Shown here piece after piece: positions 21,301 to 32,348 of a stretch of 64,000 bases of DNA. The first letter of the stretch is position 1, and the number at the start of each line of letters is the position of its first letter. Source of the DNA: Athripsodes cinereus (lineage: Eukaryota; Arthropoda; Insecta; Trichoptera; Leptoceridae); contig OX388325.1 in assembly GCA_947579605.1 (NCBI GenBank), positions 7,559,572 through 7,623,571 of the forward strand. Reading direction: 5' to 3'. Position numbers and translations under genes: made by a program. The notes beneath the pieces were generated by a model. That model saw only the letters and a list, made by a program, of their open reading frames with translations, had not been told where the DNA came from and made no database searches.

Positions 21301-24300
21301 GGTAAATCGAGATACGAAGTACACAAAAAAGTATTACCTCAAACATTATTGTGCACGAATATGATAAGTTGTAAGTAATAAATCAGTGAATATGATAATG
21401 TATTAATTAAGTCTTCAAATTCATAAACAAAGCAATAGTTAAAGTTTCAAAATGCTCCCCTGTAAAATCCCTCTGTGGCACTTACAACATCCGTACTCTA
21501 AGCCATCGATATGTTGATTGTTTTTGTTCCAAGTATGTTTTGTATTGCAATTGTACTAAAAAGGCTGTTCTGGCCGTATATTCTGTTAATAAATAAAAAC
21601 TAGCATTCTAAAATTTAATGCTCTACCACTGGCCAGAGATGTCATCAGCGTCACTGACGTAACTAACTTTTAACTTGGTAACGATATTGCGTTCGTTATT
21701 TTGAGTTTGAGGTAGAGTCTCGGCCTTATTAACAAGGGGTATGAGGTTCGATCCCAGGTGCCGGCAAACTCCCCTTTCATGACACAAGCTTTCAGCTTAC
21801 TGTGAAAGGTGTATAAGGTTGTATTTGGGTTTATAACAAAACCCAGATATATCTTCTTTTTTTTTAAAAAAATATCAAATTCTAACATAGTAATTCGATA
21901 GATTTATTTTACAAACCTAAATTCCCAATTTTTCCCACAATGCTGGCGATGTTTACAATGGATCCATTGGGAACTTCTGCATCCACCATAGCCTTGGAAA
22001 ATGTTTGCATCACTAAAAAGGTTCCCTACAAGAAAATGTATTTAAATTAAACCTCCGAGGAGTGTACAAGGAAACTAAGAAACGTGTTCAATTATTTTGT
22101 TTTTGTAGATGTTTTAACAAAAGATTAGTCAGTATCGCTTGTCAATGGTAAAGGTTTACCAAAATCGAGCGCGATTTAAATAATCAAGTAACAGAAGTGC
22201 ATTGTGGAATACTAAAAACATTCAAAATGTCTCGAAACTGTTACATAGTTAATCCATTGAAAATAAATGATATTAGTAGAAACTTTATTTATCAAATACT
22301 TTAAGATTCACTCTGATGACATCGTCAAAGTCAACTTCAGACAGTTTGAGAAGCCAATTATCTCTGGTTATTCCTGCCGAGTTGACTACAATTGTCGGGG
22401 GTCTTCTGTATTTACGAAGCACCTCCTCCAGAGTACATTTCACGGAGGCAGCGTGATCAACATCCAGACATAAAGATGTGTGGTCTAAAAAAAATATATT
22501 TGATTGAAGAACATTGTTCCCAAATAAAACTTAATATATGTACAATTCTTTCGGCCAGTTTCATAAAAAAATTTCATTTTACGACATTTATTTTCACGAC
22601 ACTAAATTTTAACTTTACTTTAACTTCCACATGTTTCGTGAAAAATAAAATTGGAGTGCGAAATCTTAAAATTCAACTTATAAATACATTTATACATAAA
22701 CAACATACGTAAATGATTACTAACACATACTTCAGTAATGAGTATGCTACACATCCCACACAATGCAACAGTCAATCACAGTGATGCTGCTCGGTTGCAA
22801 ATACAACCACGTGTTCTGTAATACACATTATCTGTAACTGTGTGCGTAGCGGTGCTAGGGCACTTTTAAAAAAATTCAAGTCAACCATGCATTTTTGTAA
22901 ATATTGTATACGACATTTAGTGCTCCTAAGTTTCTAAATTTAGAGTTAGTTCAAGACCGAGCGTTGTTACTGGGTATTGTGTATAGATACTGCTCATGTT
23001 GAATGGTATTTATTTATTTATTTATTTATTTATTGATACATCAACGGCCAACAGGCCTTTTAAAAGTAAGGTTGGCACAATACAAAACATAACAATAATA
23101 AACTTTTCTTAACTATACAAATTAGTTTAGACATAAATATTATCGAAAAGATGGTAACAAAATAAAAAAAAAACCCTATCAAATAAAAAAACAGTAAAAT
23201 TGGTGTGAGCAAGTGTAAGTATACACAATAACATAACAAATCAAAAATAAAAATATTAATCATTTAAAACATTTCAATTAGGTATCACAAATAAATAGGT
23301 AGGTACAGTAAAATAAAACAAAATAAATCACATAATAGTAGTATGTATAACCAAGCAGTATCATAGTATGCGTAAACATCAATCAATCAATACTCCCGAA
23401 CTTGCAACAATAATCGAAAAACAAATACACACAAACACCAACACTCCGCTCAAAATTCAACAACCATGCACAATAGATTCCAATAATGCGGAAGAAGATA
23501 TTAAATTATTACATGAGTATCAATGGCATTAAAAAATGTTGTGAATATTAAAACATTACCCATACCAACACATAACCACACATACATACATAACAAATTA
23601 CAAATTGAATAAATAAAAAAAATAGCTTATGAAATAGTACACATAAAAAATGTAAAAAAATCAACCAGATTTAAAATGTATATACCTATACGATAGTCTC
23701 ATTCAAAACAGGATAATATCCCCTTTTAAATATATGGACATAATTTCAAACTACTTATGATTAAGGAAAATAAATAGATAACGACACTACATTTATTTAA
23801 ATATATAAAAAAAGACATTATTCCCTACATCAATATTAATCCAAAAAAAAAAAAAAAAAAACGACAGTTTAATATTAAATAAAAAAATAAAATAAAATTA
23901 TCGCCAATAAATATCAACAATATCAATCCAAATAAAAACCAACAATTTAATATAAAATAAAATAAATTAAATCAAAAATAAAATTAAATCAAAATTATCG
24001 CTAATAAATGCTATATAAAAACAAAATAAAATAAATTGTAGGCAACAAATGTCAACAATATCAATCCAAACAAAAATCAATAATTTAATATAAAATAAAA
24101 CAAATAGAATAAAATAAATTATCGCTTATAAATGTTTACACTATCAAAGACAGTTTATGGATTGAACATGGTCTTAATTATATTCTTGAAATTAGTAAAA
24201 TTAATATTGAACATATCAATATCACTTAAAAATTTATTTCCTAGGCAGTGTAAGCGGGGAATCACTGTATTTCTCACATAGTTGGCGGAATAGTTATCAT

Positions 24301-27300
24301 AGTAAAGTAGTTCCCTACTCCTAGTACTACGTCCAGGTACCCGGTACCTTATTAAACAACACAAATCAGGGACGTCAAAGCAATTATTCACAATTCTATA
24401 CAAAAAAATTAAGTCATTCATAATTCTCCTATCCGCTAAGCTCTCTAGATGTAGACGTGATTGCAATTGTGCATAGTTTAATTCATCTCTTGGGATACAC
24501 AGTTTATAATTAATGAATCTCAAAAATTTGCGCTGCACACGATCAATATTATTGATATGAACATTATAACCAGGCGACCAGATGGGAGTACAGTATTCCA
24601 AGTGACTACGGACCAGAGAAGTATACAAAAGGGATATGGCGTGTATGTTTTGAAAATCACAAACCGTTCGAAGTACAAATCCCAGTGATCGCATTGCCCT
24701 TCCAGTCATCTCAACAATATGATTTACAAAGGATAACCTTTCATCAAATAGAACTCCCAAATCATGAATTTCCGTCACTCTAGTAAGTCGCACACCCTCC
24801 ATAGAATAATCAAATTCTACAAATTTCTTTGTTCTACCGAATCGAATGTACTGACATTTTTGAACATTAAGGTATAAATTATTTTTATGACACCAAGAAG
24901 TAATCATATTAAGATTATCTTGAACGACATTACAGTCTTGAATAGTTTCAATTTTTTTAAATAATTTTATGTCATCGGCAAATAGTAAGAATTCGATATT
25001 TTTTAGTTCGGGTATAATGTCGTTAATGAATATCAAGAACAAAATTGGCCCAAGATGGCTCCCCTGAGGCAATCCTGAAGTTGCTGCAAAATTATAAGAA
25101 CAGATATTGTTTATTTTTACACGCAACATGCGACCAGATAAGTAGCTACTGAACCACTCTAATAGTGGATTCGTTACTCCAAGCATCAAAAGTTTCCTCA
25201 GCAATACACTGTGAGACACCTTATCAAACGCTTTACAAAAGTCTAAATATATGGCATCGACCTGACCTCCCATAGCAAGACAATTAGCAATATAATCCTC
25301 GTAGATAGTCAAATTTGTTAAAGTTGATCTGCCTGCCATAAAACCATGTTGCTGGGGTTCGATCACAAGGGAAATAGATGGTAAAATTATGTCAAGAACA
25401 AGTGATTCAAAAATTTTAGCAAGTGTCGATTGCAAACATATCGGTCTATAGTTACAAATATCATTCTTATCGCCCTTTTTAAAAATGGGAGTGATGTTAC
25501 CCATTTTCCATGTATTAGGGAAATAACCCATTTCAAGCGATTTATTGAAAATGAATGTCAGTGGTACAATCAATGCTTCAACGCATTTCTTAATAAATAT
25601 GGGAGGTACGTTATCAGGGCCTGCAGCCTTTCTAATATCAAGTTTTAATATCTTAGATCTAACGCTATCTACATGAATATAACATTTAGATAAATTCATA
25701 CATTTATCATAAAACACAGTTGGATTGTCTACATCGGTGTTGCTTACCTCAAATACATCGCTGAATCTATCTGCAAATAAATTAACAATTTTTTGCATGT
25801 CATCTGCTCGTACATGTTCTAAGTACATCTCCGCAGGGTAACCAGAATCATTTTTGCCCAATGTATTACGGAATTTCCACAGACTTCTTGCATCGGTAGT
25901 AATGGTTTCAGCGTTTTTGATGTGCTCTTGGTAGCATTTAGACTTCAGAACTTTGCATCTGGTCCTCAACTCAGAAAATCTGTTGTAGTACTTCGCCTCA
26001 TGAGTTTCCTTATAGTTTCTATGGACCACCTTCTTTTCCGATATCAGTTTTCTCAATTCCGGAGAAAACCATTTCGGAAATGTGCTGCATTTGTACTCTT
26101 CATACGGTACGTATTGATTGATTGTATCATAGAGGATACCATATAGAACAGCAAGAACAAATTCCATATTGTCGTTATTTAAAAATGTCCAATCTGCATT
26201 AAAAAGGAAGTCCACAGCCCCACCATAGTCACCTTTATTAAAATTATGTGCAAAGGTACGTTCATTTCTTGATATGTTTGAATTTAAATTTATACTAAGC
26301 TTCAGCGGTGGGTGGTAGGTATCAACAATTGAAAGTTCCTCATCTGATCGTTCCACACTCGTTAATTCACAGTTCGAGAATACCAGATCAAGCAATCGAC
26401 CCTGAGAGTTATAAATGAAGTTATATTGAGTAAAATTCAAAAAATTCATAGTTTCCAAAAGAACCGTCGCTCCATCCTGGTTACTTCCATTTATATGGGT
26501 TTCATCTGTGTCCGGAGACCATATCACTCCTGGTAGGTTGAAATCACCAAATAACCAGAATTTTGCCTGAGGGTATTTTGAATTCAAGTTTTCTAACTCT
26601 TCACAGTAACGTTCGTATATATCTAATGGGGAAGATGGAGGAATGTAAACGGCTCCAATAACAATTTTCACTAAGTTTAATTTGATGACCACACAGACCT
26701 GCTCGATGCTGTTATAAGTAGTTTTAATCAAGGAAGATGCAAGATTTTTCTTTACTGCTATGAGCACCCCACCACCTCTTGACTTGTCACTTGTTCGATT
26801 ACTTCGATCCATTCTATAGACATTGTACGTTTCAAATCCCAACTCTGAATTGTTGATTGAGCTATCTAGCCAAGTTTCTGTGAGAATAAGTATTGAGTGA
26901 TTCAGTAACGGTATATTTTGACGTAAGGATGATAATTTTGTATTATTGTTACATTTCTGTGTGCTAGGTCTAGATCAGAGGTTCCCATTTTTTTTTCTCA
27001 TAGACCACTTTCAAAATTTTACTGGTTCCAGTGGACCCCCTGCATTTCTACCAGGAAAGTAAATTTACAAAGGAAGTGTAAAAATATTTCAAAGTAATTT
27101 AACCTTCATCTCCAGCTGCAGGTGCTACAGAAGTTTTGATGGTTTCCTGACAGGATGATAAGTTCTTGTCAGCTCCTACCACTATAGCGCCTTCTCTCGA
27201 TAGCACCTGACACACAGCACGGCCAATACCAGACCCAGCACCTATAAAAAAAAAACAGATATAAGCAAGATATATTCTGCACAAATAGTAACATACATTT

Positions 27301-28123
27301 TATAATAAATTGAGATGGAGAGATCGTCCTCAACCAATGATTGTTTATGATGAAATTGAATTTGACTCAAATGCCCCAATACGTTTTACCATTTTTTTTT
27401 TAGTAGTTAAACTATGTATTTATGACATTGATTTATATAAGTACATTGAAATACACTCCACACACCCAAATATCTCAGGAGTCAAGGACTCCTATTTATC
27501 TGCAAACATTTTTCGTGCTCACTGGTGGGCCACAGTGAGCAGCCTAAATGACCAGCTGGCCACATCCGCCTCATGGGAACCTTTTAAACTACCTACTGTA
27601 AGCTTTCAATATCTCCTCAAGGAAGAGATGACTAGTACACATGTTTTTATTAAAATAAAAATTGAAACCAAAAAGCACACATAGGAATAAAACATATTAT
27701 TTAAATTAGGTAAAAAAAAAATAAAACAGAAATACGATGTCCAGACACTTTTGGAGATCCAAAACCATGAGCCCAGGGGTCATCGATACCAGAGTAGTGT
27801 GAAAACTATTCTCCCTCCCAAAAGGGACATCCCAACCAATACTAATTTCCATCAAGGCGTCCACCATGGATTTGGCGCGACTTTATAATTGTATTTAATG
27901 TGTATTATATGATAAAAAAAAAGGAGACAAAAGTCTCAGATTTTCAATTGAGATCCTGATCCTCCCACTGCCGAGCCACTCCACCCTCACGATACGGGGA
28001 TATTGCTCACTGCAAACGTGTATTTTGGTATAATTTTAAACTAGAAATTAAAATGAAAAAATACTTAACCTAACCTGTCACAAAGGCCAATTTCCCAGCG
28101 ACGATTCCATTTGATCGAAGCAT
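18381..28123 (-). CDS. HSD17B8: HSD17B8-like short-chain dehydrogenase/reductase, seven exons
   Basis: I assembled it from GT-AG junctions: exons 28123-28075, 27241-27104, 22484-22300, 22025-21917, 20825-20741, 19398-19283 and 18472-18381; 774 nt, 257 aa plus stop, all phases consistent. Visible SDR features: cofactor motif T16-G17-x3-G21-I22-G23, acidic D70 after beta-3, N97-S98-A99-G100 (NNAG variant), N122, and catalytic S152, Y165-x3-K169; ends in the VTGASVEVTGG region. ITRD and VLPGFIDSPM blocks match 17-beta-HSD type 8 (human protein 261 aa) better than CBR4. In the family, HSD17B8 pairs with CBR4 as the NAD(H)-dependent 3-ketoacyl-ACP reductase of mitochondrial fatty-acid synthesis and oxidises estradiol-type steroids; whether the insect enzyme does the latter is unknown. 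Intron 2 (4.6 kb) holds a LINE. All residues are intact, so the gene is expected to be functional. Confidence 0.94.
18597..18709. repeat. Long hairpin, 113 bp, about 42-bp arms
   Basis: AATTATGTAATTTGAAACAA ... CTACTATAGAT pairs with ATCTATAGTAG ... TTGTTTCAAATTACATAATT around a loop with AAGACGTCTCTTTC. It sits in intron 6 of HSD17B8. A half copy is at 63540-63590, and the loop motif recurs in a small hairpin near 31279-31306. Confidence 0.87.
19040..19200 (+). mobile_element. Decayed LINE C-terminal fragment
   Basis: The + strand reads like RRMVGKTLRDRMR ... RSVVN ... VRRFGHVEEMDEE with stops, as in the tail at 60185-60300. It is intronic in HSD17B8. Confidence 0.5.
19486..19648. repeat. 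Minisatellite, 37-bp unit
   Basis: Units beginning ATTATATACAAATCAATTAA start at 19486, 19523, 19560 (variant), 19601 and a partial at 19638. The third unit is diverged and 41 bp long. It lies in intron 5 of HSD17B8. Confidence 0.88.
19925..20360 (-). pseudogene. RTE-like reverse transcriptase C-terminal remnant
   Basis: Two minus frames read MLYGVEAWTL-type then RRMLRISWTDITSNVEVLRR, and KLIIEGKIEGRRGVVRRGLS followed by WLQNIQEWTGM. This is the C-terminal signature of RTE-clade insect retrotransposons. A frame change near 20145 and 5' truncation make it dead. It is intronic in HSD17B8. Confidence 0.77.
20585..20735 (+). repeat. Dispersed repeat D, copy 1
   Basis: It matches 33720-33870 in reverse complement (TTCACATATGTATGTATATC, TTAATACCTATTCAAATA and the GGAATGATTAATCTG block). 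It ends a few bases from the donor of HSD17B8 exon 5. Confidence 0.65.
21263..21508. mobile_element. TIR element family E, copy 1 (246 bp)
   Basis: Inverted ends CGGTGGCTTAGAGCACAG / CGATGGCTTAGAGTACGG each continue into ATGTTGTAAG. The second copy is at 45498-45745 (248 bp). No coding capacity is present. Confidence 0.77.
21695..21880 (+). mobile_element. tRNA-derived SINE
   Basis: The head has a box-B match (GGTTCGATCCC at about 21751) preceded by a D-arm-like AGAGTCTCGGCC. The body CCGGCAAACTCCCCTTTCAT and a 3' hairpin TTTGGGTTTATAACAAAACC recur at 34180-34310 (+) and 60783-60885 (-). The A-box is poor, so this copy is probably inactive. Confidence 0.65.
22085..22255 (+). mobile_element. 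Penelope-like element terminal fragment
   Basis: It aligns with the 3' tail of the element at 45843-47005 (TGTTTTTGTAGATGTTTTAA, GTCAATGGTAAAGGTTTACC, ATCAAGTAAC) and then continues into the reverse complement of that element's left end (TGTTACATAGTTAATCC). It lies in intron 3 of HSD17B8. Confidence 0.62.
22990..26975 (-). mobile_element. Non-LTR retrotransposon (CR1/Jockey group), 5'-truncated
   Basis: It is inserted in intron 2 of HSD17B8 in the same orientation. Its 3' end is a (TAAA)n-type tail at 22990-23035. An unusually long AT-rich 3' UTR of about 1.1 kb precedes the tail. The coding frame runs from about 26970 to 24155. The 5' boundary meets a piece of another repeat at about 26976. 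Confidence 0.87.
24155..26842 (-). CDS. LINE ORF2: endonuclease-reverse transcriptase (intact frame)
   Basis: The frame is open for 895 codons and extends upstream without a start to about 26970 (reading LNHSILILTETWLDSSINNS), so the true N-terminus is lost. Residues 1-215 are an apurinic-type endonuclease/phosphatase domain (WLFGDFNLPGVIW; RLLDLVFSN). Residues 400-680 are the reverse transcriptase: AAGPDNVPP, NYRPICLQSTLAK, DFCKAFDKVSH, SGLPQGSHLGP and the catalytic FADD near residue 620. A Cys/His-poor C-terminal thumb region follows. No internal stops are seen, so insertion is recent. The product copies its own RNA by target-primed reverse transcription; this copy lacks its 5' end and is probably immobile. 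CR1/Jockey assignment is by motif, not tree. Confidence 0.9.
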   Translation of the reverse strand: MGFETYNVYRMDRSNRTSDKSRGGGVLIAVKKNLASSLIKTTYNSIEQVCVVIKLNLVKIVIGAVYIPPSSPLDIYERYCEELENLNSKYPQAKFWLFGDFNLPGVIWSPDTDETHINGSNQDGATVLLETMNFLNFTQYNFIYNSQGRLLDLVFSNCELTSVERSDEELSIVDTYHPPLKLSINLNSNISRNERTFAHNFNKGDYGGAVDFLFNADWTFLNNDNMEFVLAVLYGILYDTINQYVPYEEYKCSTFPKWFSPELRKLISEKKVVHRNYKETHEAKYYNRFSELRTRCKVLKSKCYQEHIKNAETITTDARSLWKFRNTLGKNDSGYPAEMYLEHVRADDMQKIVNLFADRFSDVFEVSNTDVDNPTVFYDKCMNLSKCYIHVDSVRSKILKLDIRKAAGPDNVPPIFIKKCVEALIVPLTFIFNKSLEMGYFPNTWKMGNITPIFKKGDKNDICNYRPICLQSTLAKIFESLVLDIILPSISLVIEPQQHGFMAGRSTLTNLTIYEDYIANCLAMGGQVDAIYLDFCKAFDKVSHSVLLRKLLMLGVTNPLLEWFSSYLSGRMLRVKINNICSYNFAATSGLPQGSHLGPILFLIFINDIIPELKNIEFLLFADDIKLFKKIETIQDCNVVQDNLNMITSWCHKNNLYLNVQKCQYIRFGRTKKFVEFDYSMEGVRLTRVTEIHDLGVLFDERLSFVNHIVEMTGRAMRSLGFVLRTVCDFQNIHAISLLYTSLVRSHLEYCTPIWSPGYNVHINNIDRVQRKFLRFINYKLCIPRDELNYAQLQSRLHLESLADRRIMNDLIFLYRIVNNCFDVPDLCCLIRYRVPGRSTRSRELLYYDNYSANYVRNTVIPRLHCLGNKFLSDIDMFNINFTNFKNIIKTMFNP
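27290..28070. other. HSD17B8 intron 1
   Basis: No coding exon is seen here. Repeat-derived strings occur (CCTCAACCAATGATTGTTTA at 27330, also at 44200). A 124-aa + frame is judged spurious. Confidence 0.45.
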
Positions 28124-28389
28124 GGCGTATTTAAATAATTATTTTTAGGAATTTTGAATTACAATTTTATATTTTAAGTAACTGTTTTCATGTTTTTATA
28201 TAAAAATATATTTGACATTTCTTATCAAAACATGACATCAAAAGGACTTTGACCTGTAGACATGGATACAGTGTAAACGATTCGTATCATTGAATGAAAT
28301 CTGGTTCATGACTCACCAAGGCCCAAGTATGTACCTACCCAATATTTTTCCGAAGGAGCCAACAACATAGAATTTTTTTATATACGTGG

Positions 28390-28790
28390 ACCATCGGCAA
28401 TAGTGAAAGCGGATGGTTGGCGGCCTTCGAGATGTGGTGCTACAGATGCATGGTGTAGATCAATTTTCGGAATTTTCAATTGGTCGGAACATGTCGAAAA
28501 CGAAGAGGTGTTGATTAGGATAGGCGAAAGTGGGCAACTCCTTAAAAAAATAGCCCAACAACGAACAAACTGCTTTGGCCACATCATCAGGTACCTGGGC
28601 AAAACCAAAGGCAGAAATGGAAGAAGCCGGCCGAAAGATACCTATGTAGATCACGTGAGGAAGGACATGAACTGTGACACATACGTAGAATTAAGAATTA
28701 AAGAGACTAGCAGAAAATAATGAGGAATGGAGAAATTAATCCAAACTCGTTGTAAACCAGCCCAGTGGAGTGGATAGTAGCTAACTCATA
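28390..28790 (+). mobile_element. RTE-like retrotransposon C-terminal remnant
   Basis: The + frame has DAWCRSIFGIFNWSEHVENE, then LLKKIAQQRTNCFGHIIRYL and RPKDTYVDHVRKDMN, a decayed but ordered LINE C-terminus followed by a 3' UTR ending in a CT-rich microsatellite at 28802-28815. Stops disrupt it. Confidence 0.65.
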
Positions 28791-28815
28791 GACAAACTAC
28801 ATTCTCTCTCTCTCT

Positions 28816-29725
28816 TTCGTTATTAAACGTTATTGTAGATCAATTTTAGAACCACCTTTTACTAAGTCTAACTTTTAGAGGGAGGACAGCTCGTTTTCTT
28901 TTTTATATTCGTAATATTTTATAATGCTTAAGACGACTGGCAGTCTATTGCTTAAGACAGAAAGACTTGGAGATCTATTTGTTTCGTAGGCAAAGGTCCT
29001 GCAAGGGTTGTTCGGCCATCGGAAGTAAGTAAGTACATAGTAATATTTTTTTGATCATTTTTAATGAACCATGTTATCAAATTTTTATTCATCTCTATCG
29101 GATCGGAATGAATTTAAATTTTGCTCTTAAGACTTATAAATCGCGAAATGCTGGTTTTTTATGGTTTTTTACATTTTTTAAATCGTTTTAAATAATGTTA
29201 CATATTCACGGAAAAAATATATGTTATAGATCAATTCTTTATCTATTGAATGGTAATGTTTTGAGTTTGGGTATTTAAAAATTCATGATAGTATTACCAG
29301 AAAGAAAATAATCAAGTTTGATTTTTCCGTTTAATTTAATTAAAATAATTTGATGTTAATTAAATGAATAATACGTAAAAAAAATTATAACTGAGTGTAA
29401 TTGCGCCGTCCTTATCATCGTGGTTACTTTTATTATTATAGAAATTTAATTACATATTATTATATGTCCTGAAACACTCAAATATTTTTTTGGGATGGCA
29501 GCTCTAAAGTGGCGTGATTTTTTATTATCTGATGATAATTGAATAATGTAGATGTGTATGTATTTTAAACTAAACAAACTATTTTTATCGATTCGTCCAT
29601 GACATCATCTCGAGTCATTCAGCAAACAGAGCAGAGGTAATAATAAAAATATTATGAATCATTGAATTTTTTAAATGTTGCTATTCAAAGAAAATTACGA
29701 CAAAATATTTTTTAATATACCTTCT
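28816..29725. other. AT-rich intergenic, nothing recognised
   Basis: No terminal repeats, tandem arrays or coding signal were recognised upstream of HSD17B8 in this stretch. Confidence 0.35.
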
Positions 29726-29729
29726 TCTT

Positions 29730-30040
29730 CTTTCTGTGCCACGTCAGGTCCCCCCGACGTTGGCGATCACTCCGGCGAAAACCTCCCTCTCCTTTGCTGC
29801 TCTGAACAGGTCATCCACTGTCCGGATTCCGGTCCACTCTCTAATGTTGCGCAGCCAGGATATCTGCTTTCTGCCAACTCCCCGTCTTCCCTCTATCTTG
29901 CCCTCCAATATAAGGCGGAGGAGACGGTACTTCTCTCCACGCAGCACGTGACCCAAATATGAGACCTTCCTCACTTTGATAATCGACAACAGCTCTCTCC
30001 TGGCTCCGGGCTCTCCTAAGTACTTCGATGTTCATGTTAC
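29730..30040 (-). pseudogene. RTE-like C-terminal remnant, frameshifted
   Basis: The minus frame reads VSYLGHVLRGEKYRLLRLIL, EGKIEGRRGVGRKQISWLRN and IREWTGIRTVDDLFRAAKER, a clear RTE-type C-terminus. The upstream part (NIEVLRRARSQERAVVDYQ) is in another frame. It is the best-preserved of three related copies (also 19925-20360 and 30420-30760). Confidence 0.8.
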
Positions 30041-30419
30041 TGACTTTTCGGTCGGTAAATATACCTACCTATCAAAATAAGTTTGTATGGATTGAAACAC
30101 ATATGTTGTATACCTACTTATATTTTTTTAATTAGTAGGTATGTATATTAATAAAAACAATTTTCTCCAGTCTATAGAACAACGCTAAAGACAAAATCCA
30201 CGTCCACACTACTCGATTTACTCAGTGAAAGGAATGAAAGGATTTTCTTTCATGTCACTTTCAAAGTGGAAAGGGGCACGAGTGCCGAAGAAAAAAAATA
30301 GACATCGTTATACAGTAGGTAGGTATATTGAGTTTGATTTTCAAGGGGGTGGGGCTACAAGGGTGTCCTTGTACTTTCCCCGTCATGGAACTTTTGCCAA
30401 AAACTAGTTTTTATATTGT

Positions 30420-30760
30420 TTTTACAGTGCCATGTCAGATCCCCTGACGTCGGCTATCACCCTGACGTAAGTTTCTCTGTCCTGTACTAGCTGGAACAGC
30501 TCTTCTACCCTTTGAGTTCCGGTTCACTCTCTGACGTTTCTCAGCCAGGACATCTGCTGCCTTCCTACACCGCGACTGCCCTCAATTTTTCCCTTCAAGA
30601 TGAATTGGAGCAAACCATATTTCTCATTTCGCAGTACGTGTCCCAAATATGCCATTCTCCTCATCCTTACACCGGACAATCACAATATCTATATCTTTCT
30701 GTTCCAGTCCTCCGCAACACCTCATTGTTGGTGACCAAATCAGTCCATGGGATCAGCAAC
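30420..30760 (-). mobile_element. RTE-like C-terminal remnant, heavily decayed
   Basis: It is co-linear with 29730-30040 at DNA level (GTCAGATCCCCTGACGTCGG start; CAGCCAGGACATCTGCTGCC) but full of stops on the minus strand. Confidence 0.65.
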
Positions 30761-30764
30761 ATTT

Positions 30765-32000
30765 TGCAATTTTCATATACCTACCTAGAGTTTACTAATA
30801 AGAAAATTATTGCGATTAAAATATATCGAATAAATATACAAATTATGGCAATTATGAGATAAAAGTATGCAAAAAAAAGGATTGCTAATACAAACAAAAT
30901 CCTATCAATGGTACATTCCAATAAAATCACTTCAGAGCGAGAGGTAACATAAGACGTTGTAAAAGAGTGAGTGATAACAGTACATTATTTTTTATTTTCA
31001 AGTTCAAATTTTCTTTACGCTCATCTCATTCGTTCAAACGAGTTTTGTATATTTATCTCGTTTTGTTTAACTAAACAGTATGAGTTTGAATATAAATTTA
31101 CTTCGCGCTCAAATAGTGACACTGAAAGTTTGACGACTTTATTGATAAAAAATATTGGCGTTATACTTAACAAAACTGTGCACTAATTGACCAAACTCAA
31201 ACAAAAATATTCCTTGCAGATGGGACAATAAGATTTATATTTCTATGATAAAATAAAACGGAAATTGTGGGAGGCAATATATTAGAAAGACGTCTCTTTC
31301 TAACATATTACCATTACATAAAAGTAATAGCAATCATATTAGGTTTATATAGTACTGAACTATGTGTTAGAAGGAGACAACGCCCTAACACATAATCTCT
31401 TAGGTTTTCCTAAAGAAGTGCGGTCTTTTTTTATTATCTGTAATGTATTTAGATAATAGCGTAGCGAAGGTGTGAGAGCTTCAGCTTTGTACGCCGGGTG
31501 GGTGTGGAAAATTTAAAAGTTTTGAACTTTTGTTTTACTTTTTTAATAAGTAAAGTGTGAGTGAATCAACTTTATATGTGAGTTTTATATATTTCTATAA
31601 TTTATACATCATTATTAATCAACTAAGAAATAAATATGAAGTGAAATATTTCAGGGAATAATAACCTTGGTAGATAAGGTGAATTCCCCGAATTTGATAA
31701 TGAATATATTTTTTTTTTCACAATATAAAAAACTATAAATTTATATTGGCTAATCTGGGTAAATATAGTTGCAAACATGATTGCCTAAGGACACTTCTAG
31801 AAAGATATTTAGGAATTTCTCCAGGTTATATTACTTATTAAAGTGTCGATAAGCGGCGAAATTGCGCAATATTTATTTTTAGACATTTCCGTGAAGTCCC
31901 CGAAAAGAAAAGATGCCTCGCACTATTTTCCGTTAGTTTTCAAATGATATACTGTTAAAGGCAGATATCTCATTGAAGACATTTAGCATCTTCAGTTCAG
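30765..32000. other. Intergenic
   Basis: No gene is seen. Two short hairpins are noted: one around AAGACGTCTCTTTC near 31279-31306, and ATGTGTTAG ... CTAACACAT near 31360-31392. The remainder is AT-rich. Confidence 0.35.
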
Positions 32001-32004
32001 CAGT

Positions 32005-32130
32005 AATGAGGTATTCTGCCACCCATCCTGAATCTCTTACCTTTATTGGCACAGAGAAGACGTCTTGCATGTTAATAACGTACAGTTAATCCTCTGGCTA
32101 CCTCACTTGAGGAAAGTGCCGTGATGGTAT
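32005..32130 (+). repeat. Dispersed repeat family C copy
   Basis: It shares the order TGAGGTATTCTGCCACCCAT, TTATTGGCACAGAGAAGACG and GTGCCGTGATGGTATGGATG with 63712-63830, and its right half with 44250-44335 and 15045-15130. The middle contains a small hairpin (CCTCACTTGAGG here, CCCACTTGTGGG elsewhere). Confidence 0.6.
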
Positions 32131-32348
32131 GGATGGATGAATGAATTTTATAAACAAAAGACGTTTGTTTATCCCGAATAAAATTCAGTAATGAAAAATC
32201 TCAAAATAACAAAGAAATAAATATACCTACTTACTACATTCTATAGAAATAATATATTGAAACATATAAATAATGATTAGATAAAATGATGAAACCAGTG
32301 ATAGATTAAATAATGAAATTTCATCATCTTCCATTTAGTTATTGCTAA

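Noticed and set aside
21700..21765. tRNA gene
   Set aside because: Box B is good, but the A box and acceptor stem do not form; the same body occurs elsewhere, so it is a SINE head.
27310..27684. 124-codon + frame in HSD17B8 intron 1
   Set aside because: Overlaps repeat-derived DNA and is antisense to the intron; no protein-like features.
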